Source: Drechslerella dactyloides (lineage: Eukaryota; Ascomycota; Orbiliomycetes; Orbiliales; Orbiliaceae). Taken from it: a stretch of 64,000 nucleotides of DNA. The DNA lies in assembly GCA_020064725.1 (NCBI GenBank), contig JAGTWJ010000001.1, forward strand, positions 5,642,001-5,706,000, in the 5' to 3' direction. Of this stretch, positions 1 to 9,898 are shown one piece after another. The translations under genes were made by a program, and so were the position numbers. The notes below the pieces were generated by a model. That model made no database searches. It saw only the letters and a program-made list of their open reading frames with translations, and was not told where the DNA came from. Every line of letters starts with the position of its first letter. Position 1 is the first letter of the stretch.

Positions 1-2
1 TC

Positions 3-788
3 ATCCGCTTCCACTGCATCTACTGGCCCGCGTTCCTGCTGGCGGTGGGGCTACCCCCGCCGAAACAGGTGCTCTCCCACGCGCACTGGACCATGTCGCA
101 CCGCAAGATGTCGAAGAGCGTGGGCAACGTCGTGGACCCCTTCCACGCGATGGAGCGGTGGGGGGTCGAGACGATGCGGTTCTACCTGTGCCTGGACGGC
201 GGCATCCAGCAGGACGGCGACTACTCGAACCAGGCGGTCGAGGACCGGTACGACAAGTTCCTGCGCGCGCAGCTCGGTAGTCTGCTGACGCGGGTCTGCT
301 CGAAAAAGTACAGCGTGCACCGGTCGCTGGTCGCGCAGAGTCAGGGCGTCAAGGTGCAGCTGGACGACGACATGGCGGCGCTGCACTCGCGTCTGAGCGG
401 CCTGCTTGACGGCTACCGCGAGCGCGTGGCGGATAAGATGGACGCGTTCGACCTGTCGGGTGGGATCAGGGAGGTGCTGGACGTGGTCGCCGAGACGCAC
501 AAGTACATCCACGCGGCGGCGCTGTGGGAGGATAGGAAGGAGGGCGTGAGGGCGTACATGCTGTATCCCGCGGCGGAGGCGCTGCGGATCTCGGGGATTC
601 TACTGCAGCCGGTGATGCCGACGAAGATGCGGCGGCTGCTGGACCTGCTGCGGGTGGAGGAAGGGCGGAGGCGGTGGGAGGATGCGGTCGTCGGAGGGGA
701 CTACGGGTACGGAAAGGGGACGGAGGGGCTGAAGGAGCAGGTGTTCAGGCCGTTCCCGTTCACGCCGGACAAGGTGGAGAAACGATGA
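3..788 (+). CDS. MSM1: Methionyl-tRNA synthetase, mitochondrial type, C-terminal part (5' end outside window)
   Basis: The frame is open from the first bases of the window and ends with TGA at 786-788, giving the last 261 residues. The class I signature KMSKS is at bases 105-119 and is followed by GNVVDPF and a RFYL segment, the usual order in methionyl-tRNA synthetases. Just before it is an RFHCIYWPAFL-like stretch, which sits between the zinc/CP region and KMSKS in this family. The rest is the helical anticodon-binding domain. The lack of a long C-terminal extension and the SKSVGNVVDPFHAMERWGV-like wording fit the organellar (MSM1) form better than the cytosolic one. It charges mitochondrial tRNA-Met. 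The reading frame has no break and third positions are strongly G/C. The upstream catalytic domain is missing only because the window starts here. Confidence 0.9.
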   Translation: MRFHCIYWPAFLLAVGLPPPKQVLSHAHWTMSHRKMSKSVGNVVDPFHAMERWGVETMRFYLCLDGGIQQDGDYSNQAVEDRYDKFLRAQLGSLLTRVCSKKYSVHRSLVAQSQGVKVQLDDDMAALHSRLSGLLDGYRERVADKMDAFDLSGGIREVLDVVAETHKYIHAAALWEDRKEGVRAYMLYPAAEALRISGILLQPVMPTKMRRLLDLLRVEEGRRRWEDAVVGGDYGYGKGTEGLKEQVFRPFPFTPDKVEKR

Positions 789-1402
789 AGCCGAAGAACA
801 TACTTCTCTACAACTGACGTGAAGATGCAGATGGTACTGTATCACAGCTGGCACACGGTAATGTGGCCTTTCGTCCGGCGTATAATCCGGCTTATGCATG
901 TAGATAGCTATAAATGCACGTGGTTCCATATCGACCACCGTCTCACCACCATCGCCTTCATAAGCTTTAAGAAGCATCGACACCTCCACGAGATTCAAAA
1001 GACGCGCCGCTGATTGGCTGTCGCGAGCAAGACACGCCGTCACGCGAGTGAGTAATTCCCAGCGCCGCATCGCCGAGTCACTCTCGTCGGCGGAGGACTG
1101 CGCCTTTGTCCGGGTTCGTGGCGTCTTACTGGCACGCTTGCCGGGCGTCGGCAGCAGGCCCCTGCTCCAGCATTCTGCCCCGAGAGCCCATCCATCGCCA
1201 GCCCAGTCACACTTCCTTCTTAAGTCTTAAGCCCGCCATCGCCCGGCTTCAGCGCCCTTCGCTCGCCAATTAACCTTCCAAGAGAGCCAGTCTCCATTCG
1301 CGTCGCAGCTTCAGCATCATTCGCTCCACCGCTTGCTTCTCCACCGACCCGTCTACGCCGGCGACTGCAATCAGTCTCGCCCGACGCGTGATTTGACGCG
1401 CC
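789..1402. other. Intergenic region between MSM1 and the checkpoint kinase gene
   Basis: This holds the 3' flank of the synthetase gene and the promoter and leader of the kinase gene, both on the plus strand. The only open frames are short and show no protein-like composition. I see no repeat or RNA gene. Confidence 0.6.
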
Positions 1403-3701
1403 ATGTCGACGCAGAAAAGAAACCTCGTAAGTCCACCACTCCACCGCACCGCATCCGCCGCTAGACCCGGAAAGGACCCCCCTTCCACCTGTGGATACGA
1501 GACGACGTAGCATCCATCTACGGCCGAGTGCACATAACGACATGCTCCTGGCATCGAGGCTAGACATACTCGGTGGCAAGGCCGGAACGAACCGTGGCTA
1601 ACGCATGTCCGAACGAAACGAACGAATAGCCCTCGTCGCCCTCGCAAGGCCACACGGGTGACGACGACCCGCACGAATCCAAGAAACCTCGCCGCTCCGG
1701 CCGCCTCCAGGCCAAGCATGAGGTCTCCTCCATCGATATGGACCGCCCCTCCACGCCGCCCACGCCGCTCGTCGACGCCGACGGCGCCATCCTGCGCACC
1801 CCCCGTCAGGAGACCTTCTCCACCCGCACCACAGCCACGGGCTCCCCGGCCCAGCTGCCCTCCTCCGCGCCTTCCTCCCCGCAGCAGACGTTCGAGGCCA
1901 CCCAGCTCGCGACGCAGGTCGCCAGCCAGATCCTCCCCGTGCCGGACTCGAGTGACATCTGGGGGTACCTGATCCCGCTGGACATGGACAAGTCGTACGG
2001 CCTCGGCGACGTGCTCACGCTGCGGAAGCGGTCGTCGTGCGACGACGAAGGCAAGAGAGGGCGGAAGGGTGCATCTTCGGGGTGCGCCGACGGGAAGGGC
2101 AAGGGGGCGCCGAGCGGGTATCTGATCGGGCGGCACGCCGAGTGCGATTTGCGGTTGACGCAGCCGACGGTGTCGAATCGGCACTGCGTGATATTCAGAG
2201 TACGCCTCCTCTCCAATCCACTGTCTTATACGCACCGACCGTGTATGTGTATCGGGATTCTGACCATGTCGTAGGAGGTCTCCGGCAGGACGTCGAAGGC
2301 CATCGTTGAGGACCTCTCCTCGAACGGCACCTGGATTGGCGGCTCCATCGTCGGCCGCAACAACCGGCGCGAGCTGCGCAACGGCGATGAAATCAAGCTC
2401 GTCGACGGCGTCCGCTTCATGTTCCGCTACCCGCAGCAGCAGGCCACCGGCTCCTTCTCCGACTACTTTGAGATCCCCGCAAACGGCACCCTCGGCTCCG
2501 GCCACTTCGCCACCGTCTTTGTCGCGATCGAAAAGTCCACAGGGCAAAAGTACGCCGTCAAAGTGTTTAAGAAGCGCAGAAAGGACGACGGCCGCGGCCA
2601 GATGGGACTGCAGCAGGAGATCGCCGTGCTGATGAGCGTGCATCATCCGAACGTGCTGTGTTTGAAGGAGACGTTCGACGAGGACGATGGGATATACCTC
2701 GTGCTCGAGCTGGCGAGTGAGGGCGAGCTGTTCAATCTGATCATTGAAAAGGGCAAGCTGAGCGAGGAGGAGACGCGCAAGCTGTTCGGCCAGCTGCTCG
2801 GCGGGCTGAAATATCTGGTACGGATTCACATACTGCACATTATGGGCTGAAGCAGCCGGGCTAATATTTTTTTGTTTTTCACAGCACGAGCGGAATGTCG
2901 TGCACCGCGACATCAAGCCGGAGAACATTCTCCTCACAGACAAGAACCTAACCTGCAAGCTCGCAGACTTTGGCCTCGCAAAGATCATTGGCGAAGACTC
3001 CTTCACCACGTCGCTGTAAGTCACCCTCCACCCATCTTCCACCATAAATTAAAAAGCCACGCTAACAACATATATTCCACAGCTGCGGAACGCCGTCGTA
3101 CGTCGCGCCGGAGATACTCATGCCGTCCAGGAACCGCAAGTACACCAAGGCCGTCGACATGTGGTCCCTCGGCGTCGTCCTCTACATCTGCCTCTGCGGT
3201 TTCCCGCCCTTCAGCGACGAGCTCGCCCCGCCAAATCTGCGCGACCAGATCAAGGAAGGCCGCTTCGACTACCCGTCACCATACTGGGACTCCGTCGGCG
3301 ACGCCGCGCTGGACCTCATCGACCGCATGCTCACCGTCGACCCGGAGGAGCGCATCACGGTCGAGGAGGCGCTGGAGCACCCCTGGGTTCTCAACACGAC
3401 GTTCAACCCGGCGCAAAGCACGGATTCCGACGCCAGTCTCGCGGGGCATATGAGCGGCTTGGCGGTGCGGCGGACGAAGCTCGATCGCGAGCGGACGTTG
3501 ATTGCGGATATGGTGAAGGAGGGCGGCGGTGGCGGTGGCGACGCCGGCGCGTACGCGAGGCGGCCGGAGCCGGTGAATGGGACGAAGCCGGCGTTGCGGG
3601 AGACGGTCGGCGAGGGGGATGCGTTTGTGACGTTGGGAGGGGATGGGGCTGCGGCGCCGCTGTTCGCGGAGCGGGAGATGACGCCGGTTGGACAGGAGTG
3701 A
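1403..3701 (+). CDS. FHA-domain DNA-damage checkpoint Ser/Thr kinase (Rad53/Cds1/Chk2 family)
   Basis: Five exons: 1403-1426, 1630-2199, 2275-2817, 2885-3015, 3083-3701; 628 aa. The tiny first exon (MSTQKRNL) is inferred: it ends in GTAAGT, a CTAAC branch site lies near 1600, and the TAG at 1627-1629 joins in frame to a coding-like stretch (SKKPRRSGRL) upstream of the internal ATG at 1738. Residues 98-108 carry three TQ/SQ motifs, the ATM/ATR target type. An FHA domain spans about 119-250 (GR, SNRH and SSNG signatures). The kinase domain follows with glycine loop GSGHF (272-276), Lys294, HRD Asp388, DFG Asp407 and the CGTPSYVAPE activation segment. A Gly-rich tail ends the protein. The order SQ/TQ cluster, single FHA, kinase is that of Chk2/Cds1; yeast Rad53 has a second C-terminal FHA, absent here. 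Role by family: effector kinase for replication stress and double-strand breaks in the nucleus. Certain of family, less of exon 1. Confidence 0.9.
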
Positions 3702-4296
3702 TGGTGTTTTACGATTGTGGTTGTGATTGATCGTGCTAACAATGGTAGAGGCCGTTCGGTTCGGTATCTTTCCTTCCTTTCATCTCCTTTCGTTACCTTT
3801 CATTTCGGTTTAGTGGTGAGTCTGGACGGGTGAATGAATGAGTGAGTGGAGGTGGGCATGAGATTATTGACGAATACAGATTCGAAAAGCTTATTATAAT
3901 TATTTCACTCATCTGCTTGGACGGACGGACGGATGTGTCTACGACAGCTATGGCATGGTATGGTATGGTATTCTATGGAATGAATGTCTTTCGATTATTT
4001 TCACCCGGACTCTTCTGGAGCGTGTTATTCTAGGAGACTTCTATTTGTTGCATCGTGGTCTGTCGTTAGCTATCTATGATACATCGTGTGGTTGTGTGCG
4101 TGCACGTGTGCAAGTGAGTGAGCGCTATAAATATAAAATATATTCATGAAGATTATTATCACACAGTCCTTGCGAATGGCGTTAGCGCAAACGTAAGGCG
4201 TCGATTACCCCACCTTTCACTAATATATAAGTATTCTCCATCAAGGTGACATGCTCGATAATCGGTTCCGCGTAAAGATAGCCACTGTTCTCCAAA
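3702..4296. other. Intergenic region: 3' flank of checkpoint kinase and promoter of methyltransferase
   Basis: AT-richer than its neighbours and without a plausible gene. It contains a TATA element shortly before the methyltransferase gene, listed separately. Confidence 0.5.
4126..4133 (+). promoter_or_regulatory. TATA box of the thiol methyltransferase gene
   Basis: TATAAATA lies 164 nt before the ATG at 4297 and on the same strand, a normal spacing if the leader is about 130 nt. Assigned from sequence and position only. Confidence 0.4.
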
Positions 4297-5421
4297 ATGA
4301 GCGAAATCAGACCGGGAGGCACCGGCACAGAGGGCATTGGCCGTCTCATAACACACTTCCTGAAAAGGTGATCTATATCATCACCCTGCCATGCGAAGCC
4401 ACTTTTATATTTCGGTACTGACTTGGATCCCCGCATGCTAGGGATCAGAAAAACACGGGGGAACAGAACGCAGCATGGTCTGAGCTCTGGGACACGGATC
4501 AAAGCGATCTCTGGGACCGTGGGAAGCCTTCTCCCGCGCTGGCAGAATTCCTCGAACGGAAACTAGACCACTCCTCACTTCAGAAGACCGAAGGACAAAC
4601 CCTCAAGGCGCTGGTGCCGGTATATATCCCCATGGACGAAAACATTGATCCCCTGGAAGAACTCGCTGAGAAATATGTACTAGGGCTGCGGGCGAGGATA
4701 TGACGTCGTAATGCTTGCTCTCCACGGCTTCGACGTCTACGGTCTCGAAGTCTCTCCGGGCGCGGTATCCGCCGCGAACACCTACGCAGCAACCCAACTG
4801 ACGCATCCGTCCGCGGAGAACTTTTCGAACCAAGATTATCAACCTTCTAGCGGCCACGGCAGGGTCAAAGTTGTGGAGGGGGATTTCTTCACGTCGGATT
4901 GGATGAGCGACTGTCTGCACGAAGGAGAGATATTCCAAGGGTTCGACTTGATCTATGATTACACGGCAAGCTATTATTACCCCTTTCGCCCCCTTGGTGT
5001 ATATGTAATGGAGTTACTTTGGTAGCAGCCCGCCGGATATCAAGTAAACCGTGATGATTTGACTGACGTCCGCCTTGCACAGTTCCTGTGTGCGATACCG
5101 CCCACCTCACGTCGAAACTGGGCGCGACGAATGCAAGAGCTATTGTCCCCAACGGGAATCTTAGTCTGCCTGGAGTTCCCGTTGTGGAAAGATCTCGATG
5201 CCATGGGACCGCCTTTTGGCCTCAACGGCGTCCACTGGGATCTCCTCGCCGAGGGTGGGGACGGAATCCTTCATAGCTCCGACGACCTCACCGACGAAAA
5301 GCAGGCGGAGCGACGAGGCCAAGGTCAAGGACTGTGGAAGAGAGTGCAATATTACAAACCGGAACTGTCATTTGACCAAGGTCGAGGTACGGACATGGTT
5401 AGTGTGTGGAAGCTCCTCTGA
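4297..5421 (+). CDS. S-adenosylmethionine-dependent thiol methyltransferase (TPMT/TMT family)
   Basis: Four exons: 4297-4367, 4442-4619, 4684-4965, 5083-5421; 289 aa. Joining exons 2 and 3 rebuilds the SAM-binding motif I, LVPGCGRGYDVVMLA, followed by YGLEVS, as in fungal thiol methyltransferases of the TPMT family. The N-terminal WSELWDTDQSDLWDRGKPSPAL stretch, the acidic FDLIYDYT, the LCAIPP segment, LLSPTGILVCLEFPL and the C-terminal GTDMVSVWKL are all typical. Exon 3 ends at a GC donor (GCAAGC); the next exon starts after CACAG with a CTGAC branch site at about 5062. Without that splice the conserved YDYT-FLCAIPP junction is lost and the frame stops at 5025. Family role: methylates small thiols or sulfide, in some ascomycetes the thiols of epidithiodioxopiperazines. 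No biosynthetic cluster surrounds it here, so its substrate is open. Confidence 0.83.
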
Positions 5422-5639
5422 CTGAGATGGACATAATACCCATATCTTAAATAAGTAAGCTTCCGATGTCCGGTGAGAGCTGTAGAAGGTTTTGTCCAAC
5501 TGGACCTAGCTATCACACAATCAATCCGCTTGTTGGAGCTTCATAAGATTCTGATGCAAAAGATAATATAAATCTACCCAAGGATATATATATATATATG
5601 CCAAGCTAAACATTGTTTCGTAAACAAACCAAACTGCGA
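5422..5639. other. 3' flank of the methyltransferase gene with an AT microsatellite
   Basis: Non-coding, AT-rich. An (AT)8 run lies at 5584-5599. Nothing else is recognisable. Confidence 0.5.
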
Positions 5640-6400
5640 CGGCGAAGGATCATGAGTCGCTAGGATGTCAATGTTTCCAATCCCGACTGCATTGCCATGA
5701 TCTTGCTATTTCCCGTCTTAACGAGATTTTTCACTTCAACTTATGATAGTCGTATCTATTTGTGAGCCATAGAATGCGAAGATGCCCCAGAGTCTATCAA
5801 CCGCCCTTTCTCGATTTCCTGGGAGAAGATTGAATAAGAGAGTCGAACGTGATCCGAAGAAACTTCTTCTTCCTCCTCGTCTTCGCCTTCGCCCTCCTCA
5901 TCTTCATCTTCATCCTCGTCTTCAATCTCCTTCGTCCTCGCCTTCTTCTCCCCCTCCTGACAACATCGCGTCTACTGTTTCTGCTGATGAGCCCTTCCCA
6001 AAGACATGTCAACCTGCCACGAAACATTCAAAGCCGAGTGCATAAGCGCAATGGTGGGAGTTTCAAGAGCTCAGTCTGCGAAAGTTCCGATCCAAAATTT
6101 GGGTGTGCTTCTTCCAATGCTTAAGTAGTTCTTTCTTCGTCTGTAACCACCAGCCGTTATACCGATGTGATTCGACGTATGGTATAACTTCATCGTGCAA
6201 GAAAACCGCCAACTGTAAATCCCTGTAGGCGCCCAGAGACATTGTTGCAAAGACCTAAATTTCCTGAGGCCCGGTTTCAAACGAATTCTGCGCAAATACT
6301 TGCAAAGGGGCCTCGTCTTCTCTTGCAAGTCCACTGAAGAAGTGGAAACCAAAATCAGGTCGTCTTCGGCCGTGGCAGTCCAGATTGGGTCATGTCTGCA
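5640..6400 (-). mobile_element. Decayed Ty1/copia-type retrotransposon remnant (Gag zinc knuckle and protease)
   Basis: On the minus strand a frame through about 5880-5770 reads an acidic Asp/Glu run, then RLIDSGASSHSM at about 5795-5770. The DSGAS-H-M motif is the aspartic protease active site of copia elements. A stop follows at once (MAHK*), and the continuing protease-like text needs frame changes. Around 6030-6000 on the same strand is a broken CCHC knuckle (ECF..G..L..CLWEG). Further upstream, to about 6400, two frames contain Gag-like pieces such as LGAYRDLQLAVFLHDEVIP. No reverse transcriptase, RNase H or LTR pair is visible at lower coordinates, so the copy is truncated as well as mutated. 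Old and non-functional; boundaries are approximate. Confidence 0.55.
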
Positions 6401-8099
6401 TGGCGAGAGTCATATTTTTGACGATGGCCATGGTCCTGTTGAAGGACAAAACGGTAGTGTTCGGCCCAATTCGCAATAAGACAAGTATTGTCTCAATCTT
6501 TTCCCGAGATTGTGTGTATATATATATAATCGTTGGCTAGCTTTTGTGAAGTTATGCTGCCAGCTTATGAAGAAGGCTTCCGTACTCCATTGCATGCAAC
6601 CTCTGGGAACCAATTTCCTTCAGGTTTGGCATGGCGCAGCCTTATACCTCCTAAGCCGGAAGAGTCCATAACCATGGTTCTCTACTCGTAAGCATATTAA
6701 AGTACACTGTTAGACAATTATCCATTAGCAAAAGCAATAAAAAGACACCGATAACGAAAACGTATAAATCGAAAGAACAGAAGCCGCTTACCAATCTTTT
6801 AATCTTTTCCATCCAGGTGTGTAATCTGCATCCAATAACCCCACGTGCTGGTAGTCACCTGGTTTGAGCATATTATTGGAAATGCTCGGTATGTCCTTAG
6901 GCTTAAATCGTGATAGCCAGGTGACTAACACTTCGGGGCCTTGCGAAGTTTAGGAGCTCGGACGTAGTGGTCACGTCGTCCACATAAGCTTGCGGCAGGT
7001 CCTTTATCAGATATTTCACTTCTCGTTCCAGATGTTGAACTGATCCATTTGCGCCCATGGGGCCCACGGGCATTTGAGCGGCCATCCAATAGTTGGCAAG
7101 GTCAATTGTGAGCTGATAGAATGACGCGGTCAAGTCATCGAGCGACACCAACCAACGATTTGAAGACGCCGTACATGCCCTGTAGCTACCGCACCTGGGG
7201 GGTCGGGGAGGGACTCTCCGAAACAGGAGACATATCCAGAAAAGTTGTGTTTCGTTCCTGCTCTACTAAGTTATTTTCTTTGTTAAAAGGAATCAGGGCC
7301 TTACCGCCCGGCGTCTCTGCGTCTCTCTGCAGCGACTTGCTCCTTGCTCTAGTTATCATTTTTTGTAGATATGCTCCCACGGGTCTCGTCTACCCTGTTC
7401 TTCTTCCTGAATACGAATCTCTTCTTGTATATCTTCCCTTTCTAGGTTGATCCAGCAATTGACAGGCAAGCTTTCTTTGCAAAGCCCCTTGTAGTATTCC
7501 CTTAAACTTCCTGTAAGCAGAATAATATTTTCGCCAAATTAACGATGGACCAGTTTCTGATGCCGAGCCGCCTCAAACTTTTCGGGCAGTAATGGCAGTG
7601 GCGGCGGTAGTAGCATAACCAGCAATCGGGTCTTCCAGGGTCTCTTTCCCTTCGTGGAATGCGCCGAGAGTCAGCTGTAGTCATACTCCTCGTGTCTTCC
7701 ATCGCTCTCCGGACCCATAAGCAGTGATCTTGGAGCGAGGGGTGCGACGGGCACTTTTGTCGCTCCTCTCTCCTCGCCTGCGGTTATCGATGTCTACTTT
7801 TCGAATGTGTCTCGTCCTGAGTGATATCGCTGAGTGCCATTTGATCGGAGATGAAATTCGGATGCATCATAAGTGTGGGCCGACTCGAGCCCACATGCTT
7901 CCAAAAGGCGTCCACAGCTCTGTCTGGCTTGATGTTCGAACTGGATGATAAGATGTCTGGGTGCTGTAACATCATTTCTCTGTGGGCCTAGACGGTAGGA
8001 CTTGAAGCTTGACTCCACTCCGATACGATCCAATAGAGCCTGTACGTCTCTAGTGACTGACCATCCTTTTCTCTTCGTTTAGAATGTTGGCTTCTGCGA
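6401..8099. other. Degenerate sequence between retroelement traces
   Basis: No intact gene. Short minus-strand frames at 7380-7186 and 7151-6903 have a Gag-like flavour (ITRARSKSL; VSLDDLTASFYQLTIDLAN), and their position upstream of the copia zinc knuckle would suit an N-terminal Gag region. The similarity is too weak to define a gene. Confidence 0.3.
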
Positions 8100-8570
8100 T
8101 TAATACATTTGGGAATACCTGGCATGGAAGTTATTAGTATGCTGGATTTGACTATCAAATCGAGTGGCACTTACTCCTACGTCAAAAAAAACGAAGCCCT
8201 TTATCCCTTCTTTCTCATATGTTGGATGTGCGGGCATGGTCGGCTCGAGGACCACATCGTAAAAGCAATGAGAGGGCCAGCTACCATCGTGCCGAGATCG
8301 TACTTGATAGCGATCATAGCGTCGTGACGGAGGCACAAGGCTGCCTTGTTATGTAGTCCGTGTGGATGCTGTCTCAACTTCTCCGATAATCATTTGGCAC
8401 GCGATGACTTTGCGCTGCAACCTCCGCCGGTGCTCTCGTACATTTGTCCACGATCCATGTTTCTCGCCGTACTTGAGGTATGTCCGCGGATGCGGCGGAT
8501 TCAGGCCCAATAACAATTCAAATGGCGCAAGCTCCACTTTGCACCGGTGCACCTGATTGCCAATCCAGCG
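8100..8570 (-). mobile_element. Possible retroelement integrase remnant
   Basis: The minus-strand frame at 8552-8349 contains APFELLLGLNPPHPRTYLKYG followed by a basic helix (NVREHRRRLQRKV). This resembles the APFELLYG-x-NP end of the integrase core of Ty3/gypsy-class elements. Downstream on the same strand another frame reads YDLGTMV, like the fold that follows in such proteins. Stops and frame changes interrupt it. Because integrase precedes Gag here in the minus-strand order, it should belong to a different element from the copia remnant. The assignment rests on motif resemblance only. Confidence 0.33.
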
Positions 8571-9898
8571 TGGTTGACTGCGTGTAGAATCTTCTGGGCT
8601 TCGCTTTCAGCGGATTCATCGCTGTGTCGCTTTTGTCGCCATGGTTTTCTCTGCGTTTCTTGTGGAATTTCTCATCACGCCTAGAGCTGTTTGGAAGCTC
8701 GTATTGTGGGACATTCTTTCATTGGCTTCCTCGATGACGTTAGCATCAAGCTTTCAGTGATCGGGGTACCAAGGGGAAACTCACCGACGGCGCGACGGCT
8801 CGAATTTCGTGCCTCACGATCCCTCTTCGCTGACGTGGGTCAGAAGTGGGATGGATTGGATTGGAGTGCCAGCGATAGGAGCCCACACAATGTGGAGCGT
8901 CCGCAGTGGATCGCTAGCACCCCAGCGGTCATGCGGCGTTGGCTCGTCAGTAGCCCGTTCGCCGCGGCCTGGCAGTCTAAGGCATAGCTTGCGAAAAGAG
9001 CTGGAAGGTAATTGATGTGGGAGGTGGATGTAGAGGAGAGGGAGAGGAGATGGAGCCGGAGGGGGGAGCCATGCTTTATATACTCGCTGTCTACGCTGGT
9101 TCACTCTTCACTGGTATTTATGTTCGATATATGAATTACATTCGATTTTCAGATCAAGAATATCACCACGATCGTCTGGAATCATCTAGCTATCGCAACA
9201 CGTCTTTGTGCCAACGCGGTGTTGCAAATTGCAAACGGGAAGGGTCCTCCCGATTGGGCATTCGTGTTCACCCTCGCATTCGATTCGCGATGGCTTCCAG
9301 GGATGAGATGAGCTCGGGGAAGGCCTCACGATGGTCTGATCCGGGCACGACGCGGCTTCAATCCTCTCGATCGCGGGCCTCATCATGGCGTGATTTTATA
9401 TAATTTATACGTGTCCGATGAGTGCGCGCCGGCCGCCGGGCAGCTTCTGGCGGAAGGGCTCTCGCCCGACTGGCTGTTGGGGCTTCGGTTCCCGGCGTCG
9501 CGAGCTGCTTCCGGCAGGCGAAAAAAAGTTCTCGTTCCTGCAGCGCGCAGCTTCCAGACCGCGTATATCAAATTAGCCGTCAATAAACACCCTCTATATT
9601 GTAGTGAATGCATGTGCTAGCTGGTGGAGGCCAATTGGCGGTGCTGGAGTAACTAATAGCTGTCTTCTGAGTGGGCCTGCTCCTGAGCTTGCGGCTTCCG
9701 TCTCCTTTCTTTCTTTCTTTCCGTCGCCTACTTAATTCTGCTCGGCCACGTCTTCCCATTCCACGCTCCCTCCCTCTCCCTCCTCCGTCCAACCTCAGCT
9801 CGCTCCCATCGCCATCTACGACTGCTCCCCCAGCTGCCTCCGCTCTCTCCTCAGCTACCGATCCCCTCTGCGAACGAACGTCCTAGCTAACGTCCACG
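8571..9898. other. Upstream region of CYP51
   Basis: No convincing gene. The proximal part is the CYP51 promoter: a palindromic CCAAT box (CCAATTGG, 9631-9638) and pyrimidine-rich tracts listed separately. I could not find a clear sterol-response element by eye. Confidence 0.5.
9702..9790 (+). promoter_or_regulatory. Pyrimidine-rich tracts in the CYP51 promoter/leader
   Basis: CT-rich runs at 9702-9722 (TTTC repeats) and 9765-9790 (CCCT repeats) lie 110-200 nt before the ATG. Such tracts commonly sit just before transcription starts of well-expressed filamentous-fungal genes. Positional inference only. Confidence 0.4.

Noticed and set aside
1270..3045. 591-codon open frame antisense to the checkpoint kinase gene
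   Set aside because: It runs through the kinase exons and introns on the opposite strand and reflects the high G/C in third codon positions; its translation is repetitive and Val/Ala/Arg/Gly-rich.
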